DNA of 64,000 bases from Ravibacter sp037191015 (GTDB taxonomy: Bacteria; Bacteroidota; Bacteroidia; Cytophagales; Spirosomataceae), in NCBI GenBank assembly GCA_037191015.1, contig JBBCKD010000015.1, positions 310,001-374,000 of the forward strand, in the 5' to 3' direction. Numbering within the stretch: the first letter of the stretch is position 1; the number at the start of each line of letters is the position of its first letter. Made by a program: the position numbers and the translations under genes. The notes below the pieces were generated by a model. That model had not been told where the DNA came from, did not search any database, and saw nothing but the letters and a program-made list of their open reading frames with translations. Shown in pieces: positions 26,356-34,030 of the stretch.

Positions 26356-28323
26356 TCATCCGAAAATAATACCAAGTTCCTTTGAAACCAAAACGCTCTT
26401 TTTCTTGATATCCAGGTACCGGGCTTGTATATCCGTACAGGCAGCCTCATCCAGGTCAAGCGACAACTGCTGTACGAGGACCTTCATTTCTTCATCGAGC
26501 GAATGCTTGAGAAGGCGGAACATTGACTGCAGACTGCTTTTGGGAAGGACGTCCAGCTCTGTAGGAACGTAAATTTCATGACGGTCAAACCACAGGTTGC
26601 TCACTTCAAACCTGGGGGTGGTCCAGTTGATGGCGGCCGACTTGATCCCGGGATCTTCGTGATGGATGAAAAAATCGGTATGGGGAATATCGGTTCTCTT
26701 TATTTTCTCCTTGAAAATGCCCAGGATAGATTTGAAGACGGGGTTCCTGAACTCCTCGTCGTGAATTTCGTTCAGGATATAATGACATACTGTCGTTCCT
26801 TCTTCGAGTTCCACATTTCCGTACAGGACAAGCAGCCTGACGCACTCTTCCTCGATCCGGTTCCTGGCGTCGCCCGAAAGGTCAGGAGGTGAGAGGATGG
26901 CTTCCTCTTCCGCAAAAAGATCGATCGGGGGCTCGGTACCTGCCTGGCCGCCTAGCGCCTCGTTTATCCTTCGTGCCGATTCTCTCTGCCTGTCTTTCTG
27001 TTTTTGGGCATTTTGGCTACGGAGCATCTTATTCCCTTCAGAAATAAGCGTCTGCTCCTCTATTTTCATACGCTCTGCTACCCGGGCAAAAAAGACCTGC
27101 CGTTTGATGGCATCGGGTATCTTTGCGATACTATTGACGATGTCGCCGATGATTTCCGCTTTTTTGAAGGGATCGTCTCCGGCTTCAGCCAGCAGAATTT
27201 CAGTTTTGAAAGTGATGAAATCCTTAGAGGCTGTATGCAGGTGCCCTGTAAAACCGGTACTGCCGACCTTCCTCATATAGCTATCCGGATCGTCGTTGTC
27301 CGGGAAGGTAACCACGTTCACATTGAGCCCTTCTTCCAATACCAGGTCCAGACCGCGCAATGCAGCCTTGATCCCGGCTGCGTCACCATCGTAGAGGATG
27401 GTGATGTTATGCGTAAACCGGCTGATCAGCCTTATCTGCTCTACCGTAAGCGAGGTTCCTGACGAGGCGACAACATTTTCTATTCCGCCCTGGTGCAGGG
27501 ATATGACGTCGGTATAGCCTTCCACCAGGTAGCAGAGATCGGCCTGCCGGATGGCATTTTTAGCCTGGCTGATCCCGTACAGCACTTCGCTCTTGTGGTA
27601 GACGGCGGTTTCCGGGGAGTTTATGTATTTTGCCGCTTTTTTGTCAGTCTTGAGAATACGCCCGCCAAAGGCGATCACTTTCCCCGACACGTTGTGTATG
27701 GGGAAAATCACCCTTTCCCGGAAGCGGTCAAAAAGCGTTTCCTTCCCTTCTCTCCTGATCGAGAGGCCGGCGTTTTCAAGTTGCTCGGGTGTATAGCCTT
27801 TCCGGATGGCATGGCTGGAAAGGGCGTCCCACCCGGAAGGGCTGTACCCGAGCTGGAATTTTTCGATGATCGGGTCGGATAATCCTCTTTCCCTGAAGTA
27901 GGTCAGCGCGATAGCCCTTCCCTCCTCGGTACCGGTGAGCTGCTCCCGGAAGAAATCTTTGGCAAAATTGAGCATAATGTAGAGGCTCTCTTTTTCATTT
28001 TGCCGGACCGCCGCTTCGTCGGTAACCTCTTCTTCCCTTATTTCGATATGGTACTTCTGGGCAAGGTGCTTCATCGCCTCCATATAGCCCACCCCGTCCA
28101 TATCCATTACAAACTTGATGGCATCGCCCGCGGCCCCGCAGCCGAAGCACTTGTAGATCTGCCTTACGGGATTGACATTGAAAGACGGGGTTTTTTCATT
28201 GTGAAACGGGCAACATGCCTGGTAGTTGGCGCCTCGTTTTTTCAGGGAAATATAGTCGCCGATCACCTCGGTAATTTCTACCGCATCCTTGATCTTGTCA
28301 ATAGTTTCCGGGTGAATTTTCAT
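26356..28323 (-). CDS. dnaG: DNA primase
   Basis: This enzyme lays down RNA primers at the replication fork. From the ATG at 28323 it is 655 aa. A CHC2 zinc-binding domain (CPFH and KCFGCG) lies in the first 65 residues. The catalytic core follows with Toprim motifs YLVEGYTDVISLHQGG and ILYDGDAAGIKA, and a C-terminal helical DnaB-interaction region. An open frame extends 18 codons further upstream to 28377, but a full -7 promoter element lies at 28366-28373, within that extension, so I favour the internal start MKIHPETIDK. Length is normal. Confidence 0.95.
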   Translation of the reverse strand: MKIHPETIDKIKDAVEITEVIGDYISLKKRGANYQACCPFHNEKTPSFNVNPVRQIYKCFGCGAAGDAIKFVMDMDGVGYMEAMKHLAQKYHIEIREEEVTDEAAVRQNEKESLYIMLNFAKDFFREQLTGTEEGRAIALTYFRERGLSDPIIEKFQLGYSPSGWDALSSHAIRKGYTPEQLENAGLSIRREGKETLFDRFRERVIFPIHNVSGKVIAFGGRILKTDKKAAKYINSPETAVYHKSEVLYGISQAKNAIRQADLCYLVEGYTDVISLHQGGIENVVASSGTSLTVEQIRLISRFTHNITILYDGDAAGIKAALRGLDLVLEEGLNVNVVTFPDNDDPDSYMRKVGSTGFTGHLHTASKDFITFKTEILLAEAGDDPFKKAEIIGDIVNSIAKIPDAIKRQVFFARVAERMKIEEQTLISEGNKMLRSQNAQKQKDRQRESARRINEALGGQAGTEPPIDLFAEEEAILSPPDLSGDARNRIEEECVRLLVLYGNVELEEGTTVCHYILNEIHDEEFRNPVFKSILGIFKEKIKRTDIPHTDFFIHHEDPGIKSAAINWTTPRFEVSNLWFDRHEIYVPTELDVLPKSSLQSMFRLLKHSLDEEMKVLVQQLSLDLDEAACTDIQARYLDIKKKSVLVSKELGIIFG

Positions 28324-28365
28324 TTTTAAACCATTTGGCTCTTTTCTCGAGTCTGCAAACAGGTA

Positions 28366-28373
28366 CAAAGTTA
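28366..28373 (-). promoter_or_regulatory. -7 promoter element (TAACTTTG) of dnaG
   Basis: A full TAnnTTTG match on the minus strand, 43 bp before the ATG at 28323. It would give a leader of about 36 nt and excludes the upstream in-frame start at 28377. No -33 TTG is evident. Confidence 0.5.
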
Positions 28374-28452
28374 CCATAACCGGCGCGCGATTTCCATTTA
28401 TGACAAGATATTAGCATTTTTGCCGCTCGAATTAATCTGTCCCGGGTAAGAA

Positions 28453-29427
28453 ATGTCTCAGATCGAGGTTTTAAAATCAGCATTGGATAAGGAAATAGAG
28501 CAGCATTCCTACGGTTTGAGCCCCGTCGAGCTTTATGAGCCGATACGATACCTGATGGACCTGCAGGGGAAGCGCCTTCGTCCTTTGCTGACGCTTCTTT
28601 CGGTAAGCCTGTTCTCCGATAAGTGGAAGGAAGCGCTGCAGCCGGCGCACGCGGTAGAGGTCTTCCATAATTTCACGCTCATGCACGATGATATTATGGA
28701 CAAAGCTCCCGTGCGAAGGGGAAGCCCTACCGTACACACGAAATGGAACGAGAATACCGCTATTCTTTCCGGCGATGTGATGCTGGTGAAAGCATACGAG
28801 CTTTTCCTGAATCTACCGGCGGACATGCTTCCGGAGGTACTGAAAAGATTCAGCAAGACGGCGGCGGAAGTTTGCGAAGGACAGAAGCTCGATATGAATT
28901 TTGAAACGGCGCGCCAGGTATCGATAGCAGATTACATAGAGATGATACGCCTGAAAACTTCTGTCCTGCTCGGGTTTGCGCTGGAGCTTGGCGCCCTGAT
29001 AGGCCGTGCCGATCGCGAATGTACCGAAAAGCTGTATGAAGCCGGCGTCAATATGGGACTGGGTTTTCAGCTTATGGACGACCTGCTTGATGTGTACGGC
29101 GATCCTGAAAAGTTCGGCAAACAGGTAGGAGGCGATATTATTTCAAATAAAAAGACCTATTTGTATCTCAAAGCCCTGGAGCTGGGCGGACCGGAAGCCA
29201 GGACCGAGCTGACGGAACTGTTTTCCGGTGTACATGCAGACGGAAGCGGGAAAATTAAAAGAGTTACCGCCATTTACGACGATTTAAATATAAAGGAAAT
29301 AACCGGTCGGCTCATTGAATCGTATTTTGACAAAGCCATTGAGGCGATCGGGAGCCTTCCGGCCGGCGAAGACCGGAAACAACAATTGCTCACTTTCATC
29401 GTGTATCTTATGAACCGGGACCGGTAG
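28453..29427 (+). CDS. Polyprenyl (trans-isoprenyl) diphosphate synthase
   Basis: This 324-aa soluble enzyme condenses isopentenyl diphosphate units onto an allylic primer. Both Asp-rich motifs are present: LMHDDIMD (first, DDxxD) at about residue 78 and QLMDDLLDVYGD (second) at about 211. GKRLRPLL near residue 35 and GQKLDMNFE also fit the family. Likely products are octaprenyl or related chains for menaquinone side chains, or geranylgeranyl/farnesyl diphosphate; chain length cannot be read reliably. Divergent from dnaG. Confidence 0.93.
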   Translation: MSQIEVLKSALDKEIEQHSYGLSPVELYEPIRYLMDLQGKRLRPLLTLLSVSLFSDKWKEALQPAHAVEVFHNFTLMHDDIMDKAPVRRGSPTVHTKWNENTAILSGDVMLVKAYELFLNLPADMLPEVLKRFSKTAAEVCEGQKLDMNFETARQVSIADYIEMIRLKTSVLLGFALELGALIGRADRECTEKLYEAGVNMGLGFQLMDDLLDVYGDPEKFGKQVGGDIISNKKTYLYLKALELGGPEARTELTELFSGVHADGSGKIKRVTAIYDDLNIKEITGRLIESYFDKAIEAIGSLPAGEDRKQQLLTFIVYLMNRDR

Positions 29428-29462
29428 TACCATTACCGGCTATATAACTTTAAAAAAATAAA

Positions 29463-30083
29463 ATGTCTATTACCCTCTACATCATTGTCATTACGATAGG
29501 AGTGTCCTGGTACTCGTGGAACAACCCCTCATTGCTGGATAAGCTGCTGCTGAATCCCGTCAGGGTGAGGCGCAACAATGAGTATTACCGGTTTATCACC
29601 TCCGGGTTTGTGCATGCTGACTTCGGTCACCTGTTGTTCAACATGCTCAGCCTCTGGTTTATCGGAGAGGGGATTGAAAGGCTGTTCAATTATCTTTTCG
29701 GCCCGGCGGGAGGACTGTATTTTGTAGCGCTGTACCTGCTGGGTATCATTGTTTCGGACGTTCCTTCCTACTGGAAAAACAGGAATAACAGCCATTACAA
29801 CTCGTTAGGGGCCTCAGGAGGGGTTGCAGCGGTTCTTTTCGCAGCAATCCTGTATGCCCCGCTCATGGATATTTACCTCTATTTTGCTATCAAAATGCCC
29901 GGCTTCATATTCGGCATCCTGTTCCTGGGCTATTCGATCTGGCAATCCAGAAAGGGAGGCAGCTATATAAATCATGACGCACACATGTACGGTGCTCTTT
30001 TCGGGATGCTGTTTATGGCCGTGGTTTATCCCGCAGCGGTGCCTGGCTTTTTTCAGCAGCTTTCAACATGGCGCTTCTTTTAA
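29463..30083 (+). CDS. Rhomboid-family intramembrane serine protease
   Basis: The 206-aa polytopic protein keeps the rhomboid catalytic dyad: the Ser in SLGASGGVAAVLFA (G-x-S-G, about residue 119) and the His in HDAHMYGALFGMLF (about residue 172). The N-terminal loop contains FGHLLFNMLSLWFIGEGIE, matching the HxxxN oxyanion helix. At least six hydrophobic segments are visible. It cuts membrane proteins within or near the bilayer; the substrate is unknown. The start follows an A-rich run, the usual poor ribosome site of this phylum. The alpha/beta hydrolase gene follows after 23 bp. Confidence 0.9.
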   Translation: MSITLYIIVITIGVSWYSWNNPSLLDKLLLNPVRVRRNNEYYRFITSGFVHADFGHLLFNMLSLWFIGEGIERLFNYLFGPAGGLYFVALYLLGIIVSDVPSYWKNRNNSHYNSLGASGGVAAVLFAAILYAPLMDIYLYFAIKMPGFIFGILFLGYSIWQSRKGGSYINHDAHMYGALFGMLFMAVVYPAAVPGFFQQLSTWRFF

Positions 30084-30106
30084 CAGGGGCTTAAAGAGAC
30101 CGGGCC

Positions 30107-30910
30107 ATGCTGCTGAGCTACGAAATACTGGGAAACGGGACTGAGCCACTCCTCGTATTTCATGGCATAGGGCAGACAGGGAAAGCATGTTTCGGCGGTT
30201 TTGAGCGTGCGCTGGGCAGCCGTTTTAAGATCTACGCTTTTGATTTGCCATTTCACGGAAAGAGCGCCCCTCTTTTTCGAGATGACCGGTGGGGCAGGGG
30301 AGACGATCCGGTTTCGACAGGTGAATGGAGTGAATTCATAGCTGCATTTCTCAGGCAGCACAACATATCGCGGTTCAGCATAGCCGGGTTTAGCCTGGGC
30401 GGCAGGTTTGCGTTGGCTACGCTCGACCTGTTCTTTGACAGGATAGAAAAGGCCTGGCTGATAGCGCCCGCCGGCGTCGTCGATCAGCCCCTGTATCGCC
30501 TCGCTACCGGCTCCCGGATGATGAGAGGTATTTTTTTCTCGGTGATGAAACGGCGGAAAACGCTGCAAAGATTTGCCGCGATGCTGGAACGCCTGGGGCT
30601 TATTCACGTAAGCCTTGCCAGGATTTTAAACCGGCTTACAGCTTCGGATGAGCATGCCATGCTGGTATTTCGCTCGTGGACTAATTTCAGGCAGCTAAAG
30701 GCCTCGCGTGAATTTTACCGGAAAGATGCGGCCTGTTTGAAGGACAAAGTTTTTTTATTCCTCGGGAAGTACGATCACCTCCTGAAAGAGCGCGATGTAA
30801 AACCTTTGCTCCGCAGGCTTGACCGGAGCCAGGTTATACGTCTTAATTCCGGTCATACCACTTCCGTCGATGCGACGGCAGCAGAGATCATGAGGATAGA
30901 ACAGGTTTAA
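30107..30910 (+). CDS. Alpha/beta-hydrolase fold protein
   Basis: The 267-aa cytosolic protein has the oxyanion-hole segment FHGIGQTG near residue 23, a nucleophile elbow G-F-S-L-G-G (about residues 91-96), a C-terminal acid candidate in FLGKYDHLL and the catalytic His in LNSGHTTSV. It carries a basic, helical cap region between (RMMRGIFFSVMKRRKTLQRF). The substrate cannot be deduced; esterase, lipase or dehalogenase-like activities are all possible. It probably forms an operon with the rhomboid gene, and it converges with the LytTR regulator gene. Confidence 0.85.
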   Translation: MLLSYEILGNGTEPLLVFHGIGQTGKACFGGFERALGSRFKIYAFDLPFHGKSAPLFRDDRWGRGDDPVSTGEWSEFIAAFLRQHNISRFSIAGFSLGGRFALATLDLFFDRIEKAWLIAPAGVVDQPLYRLATGSRMMRGIFFSVMKRRKTLQRFAAMLERLGLIHVSLARILNRLTASDEHAMLVFRSWTNFRQLKASREFYRKDAACLKDKVFLFLGKYDHLLKERDVKPLLRRLDRSQVIRLNSGHTTSVDATAAEIMRIEQV

Positions 30911-30929
30911 AAACGCGTAAGGGGGGAGT

Positions 30930-31679
30930 TCATTTGAGGTTCATAATCCGTAGAAACTCTTCTTTTTTTCGCCTGGAGATGTCGAGTGTATGATTCCCGG
31001 TCAGCACGACGCTGCCTCCTTCACCTTTTATATACTTTATTACGTGGTTCAGGTTGATGAGGTGGGAGTGGTGTATGCGGGAGAAGCCGGAAAGACTGAG
31101 GAGGGAGTCAAAATCCTTAAGAGGTTTACCTGCGACCTCTTTTTTGCCGTTCACAAAATAGATTTCCGTGTAAGAGCCGTCCGCCCTCAGGAATACGATG
31201 TCGTCGGCTTCATAAAACCTGATATCGTGAACTCCGGGCACCGCTATCCGCCTTATTCCCTGGTTTTGAAACTGCATGTTGTGGAGGATGGAAAGGTAAG
31301 CCATTTCATCCGGTTTTTGGGTCAGCTTTTTCCTCAGCTTCTCAATGGCAGCGATCAGCTCCTCCGGGTCTATGGGTTTAAGAATGTAGTCGAGGGCGCT
31401 GAACTTGATGGCCTTCAGGGCATGCCTGTCGTAGGCAGAAACAAAAATCACTTCGAACCGGATAGGCTTCAGGTTTGACAAAACATCAAAACCGCTCATT
31501 TCGGGCATATGTATATCCAGGAAAAGGAGCTGAGGCTGGTAGCGTTTTACCGCGTCGATCCCTTCGGACGGCGTACCGCATATGGCAACAATATTAATAT
31601 CGGGAATGTATCTGGCTACCGCCATTGCGACGGCTTTTCTGCCGTCTTCCTCATCGTCTATAATGATCGCGTTAATCAA
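30930..31679 (-). CDS. LytTR-family response regulator
   Basis: The 249-aa regulator has a receiver domain (about 3-120: AIIIDDEEDGRKAV, phosphoacceptor in LLFLDIHMPEMSGFDVL, then FVSAYDRHALKAI and YILKPI) and a C-terminal LytTR DNA-binding domain (about 145-245: IRRIAVPGVHDIRFYEADDI, FLRADGSYTEIYFVNG, FSRIHHSHLINLNHV). It follows its sensor kinase gene by 35 bp on the same strand. LytTR proteins bind direct repeats upstream of target genes, often envelope or motility functions. Confidence 0.93.
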   Translation of the reverse strand: MINAIIIDDEEDGRKAVAMAVARYIPDINIVAICGTPSEGIDAVKRYQPQLLFLDIHMPEMSGFDVLSNLKPIRFEVIFVSAYDRHALKAIKFSALDYILKPIDPEELIAAIEKLRKKLTQKPDEMAYLSILHNMQFQNQGIRRIAVPGVHDIRFYEADDIVFLRADGSYTEIYFVNGKKEVAGKPLKDFDSLLSLSGFSRIHHSHLINLNHVIKYIKGEGGSVVLTGNHTLDISRRKKEEFLRIMNLK

Positions 31680-31714
31680 GGGATAGTTCGTTATCTGTTA
31701 TTTGCGCCTGTGTT

Positions 31715-33718
31715 TCAGACGGCTATATCGGGGTAGTTCGATAATTCGATTAGTACCCTGGTGCCGCAGGGGGCTCCGTCGGAATTCCTGAGATCTTCAA
31801 ACCGGATAATGGGTGTTGAAGTATTCCGGGTGATCAGTCTGAGCCTGTCCTCTGTTATTTTAAGGCCCATTGACGACTGTTTTACTGTTCTCTGTTTTTT
31901 TAGCCGATTCGAATGCTCCCTGCCGACACCGTTGTCCTCTATTTTAAAAATGAGAGCATCTTCAGAATAGTCTACAGAAAGAAGGATACTGCCCCGTTCC
32001 TCACCTTTTTTGTGATTGAGTCCATGCCAGATGGCGTTTTCGAGAAAAGGCTGCAGGATCATAGACGGGATGTAGATGTCGTCGGGGTCAAGCTGAGGGG
32101 AAACCATGCATTGATAGTCAATGGCGTTTTTAAATCGTAGCTGCTCCAGCTCAATATAGGCTTTCATCAGGCGGAGCTCGCTGCTGAGCATCACCTCGGG
32201 GGTTTCGGAATTTTCGAGTATGAGGCGGATCATGATCGAAAGTTTTCCAAGATATATGGAGGCGTCGCCGGTGTTCCCGGACAGGATCAACTGGTTGATG
32301 GAGTTCATGCAGTTGAATATAAAATGCGGGTTTATCTGTGCTCTGAGCGCTTTCATTTCCAGATCCCTCAACTCGTTTCTGAATTTTTCCCTGTTTAATT
32401 CTTCGTTCTTGAGCGCGATAGACTTTTGATTCCGGAGTCTCTGCCTGTAAACGTAGTATACCAGGATCCCGGTAATCAGCGCAGCGATAAAAGCGAAAAT
32501 GTAGAATTTCTGGGTCGCTTTCTGCCTCATCATTTCCTGCTCGTGCAATTCCTTTTCCTTCGCCATAAGGGCGATCTGGTTATCCTTTTCATTGGTCTCA
32601 TACATTATCTGCAGCTCATTAAGCTGCTTCTCCACGTCGCGTCCCATCAGGCTGTCTTTGACGGTAACATAGTTGTGGTGGTATTCCAGCGCCTTTTCGA
32701 AGTGTTTTTTCTCGGCGTAAACCTTCGACATATATTTGTATAAATCCTCGAGAACCGGCGTTGCATCTGCTTCAGCAGCGAGCTGCAGGCCTTCTGCTAG
32801 GTATCTCTCAGCGCTTTCGAACCTTTTCATTTTAACATAAGCAACACCTATGTTCAGGAGCGTCTGGGCGGTAGACATCGGGTTCCCGTTTTTTCTCCGG
32901 ATCGGCAGCGCTTTGAAATATTCGGTAAGCGCCTGGGGATATTTTTCCTGGAAACCGAACATATTCCCAAGATCGTCATAGTCGTCTGCAACGTGGTAGT
33001 CCTGGTTTAACCTAATCGAAATCGCCAGCGCCCGGTGATAGAAGTCCTCTGCACGCGAATAGTCTTTAATCTCGACAAATACGTCACCTAAATTGGATAA
33101 TGCAGCTCCGACAGCATTTTGATCGTCAAGATCCTCTAATATTTCCAAAGCCTTTTCATAAGTGCTTTGTGCCTGATTCCATTGCTTTTGCTTTTTGTAG
33201 ATAGATCCGATCCCGACAAGCGTGTGCGCAGCATATAAATGGTTCCCCTGGGTATAAAAGCTGTTGTATGCCTTCCAGTAGGCATCAAGGCTTTTTATAT
33301 AGTTCCCCGTGAACTGGTAAATAACCCCCAACTGATAATTCCCTTCGGCAAAGTGAAAGGAAGATGTATCTGCTCCCAGATGCTGCAGGTAATAACTGAT
33401 GTTTTCCAGCGCTTCATTGTATTTTCCCCGGTGTCTGTTGACAACACCATAGTGCTTTTCTGCGAGGGCAGTCCCCTCCTCCTCCATCCCGATCATTCTA
33501 CCGATTATTTTAAGACTGTCGGCGTAAAACAAAGCCGAGTCCAGGTTGTTCCTGGTGAGTGTTATGGCTTCGCAAACGGAATCCAGTTCCAGGATTTTCT
33601 CCCGGCCGAAAGGAGGTAAGGGAAAAGGCGCTTCCCTGCTTCCGACTGTGTTCTGAGCCCCGGCAGGGCAGGTGCAGGCAAGGCCGATAAGAGTGGTAAA
33701 GAGTAGGAATTTCAGCAT
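31715..33718 (-). CDS. TPR sensor histidine kinase (LytS/YpdA-like)
   Basis: The 667-aa protein has a signal peptide (1-21), a periplasmic array of TPR repeats (about 55-385; e.g. NAVGAALSNLGDVFVEIKDY), a coiled segment, and one transmembrane helix (about 403-422, FYIFAFIAALITGILVYYVY). The cytoplasmic His_kinase domain has phosphoacceptor His in QINPHFIFNCMNSINQLILS, and the HATPase has motifs PSMILQPFLENAIWHGLNH and IEDNGVGR. It should phosphorylate the LytTR regulator encoded directly downstream. What the TPR part binds is unknown. Confidence 0.92.
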   Translation of the reverse strand: MLKFLLFTTLIGLACTCPAGAQNTVGSREAPFPLPPFGREKILELDSVCEAITLTRNNLDSALFYADSLKIIGRMIGMEEEGTALAEKHYGVVNRHRGKYNEALENISYYLQHLGADTSSFHFAEGNYQLGVIYQFTGNYIKSLDAYWKAYNSFYTQGNHLYAAHTLVGIGSIYKKQKQWNQAQSTYEKALEILEDLDDQNAVGAALSNLGDVFVEIKDYSRAEDFYHRALAISIRLNQDYHVADDYDDLGNMFGFQEKYPQALTEYFKALPIRRKNGNPMSTAQTLLNIGVAYVKMKRFESAERYLAEGLQLAAEADATPVLEDLYKYMSKVYAEKKHFEKALEYHHNYVTVKDSLMGRDVEKQLNELQIMYETNEKDNQIALMAKEKELHEQEMMRQKATQKFYIFAFIAALITGILVYYVYRQRLRNQKSIALKNEELNREKFRNELRDLEMKALRAQINPHFIFNCMNSINQLILSGNTGDASIYLGKLSIMIRLILENSETPEVMLSSELRLMKAYIELEQLRFKNAIDYQCMVSPQLDPDDIYIPSMILQPFLENAIWHGLNHKKGEERGSILLSVDYSEDALIFKIEDNGVGREHSNRLKKQRTVKQSSMGLKITEDRLRLITRNTSTPIIRFEDLRNSDGAPCGTRVLIELSNYPDIAV

Positions 33719-34030
33719 AGCCTGGTAAAAGCATATGTTAGGGAGGTTAAATATAAGTCAAATGCTGTGGGAATACGAGTGTTAAGGACGCTGATTGTCA
33801 TAAATTCCACTTCCTGAGCCCGGTACTTTTGGGATGTCTAAAGTATGTAGAATAATTTCGATATTGTATTATTGAAAAAAATAGCTGATTTTGCGGCCGG
33901 ATTCTTGTGATAAGGTTATTTTTTCTACTTTCTAGAATTAAGACTGGTAGTAGCGGGTTGACGCTATGCAAATTACGGCCGGTAATAGCCGGCATTTCAG
34001 GCATAGTAACAAATCAACGTACAGAGGTTA
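33719..34030. other. 312-bp divergent intergenic region (kinase / CHAT gene)
   Basis: No gene is supported. A minus-strand open frame in this stretch lacks any protein signature. A short hairpin GCCGG-TAATAG-CCGGC lies near 33980, in the likely leader of the CHAT gene. No full TAnnTTTG match was found on the plus strand. Confidence 0.5.
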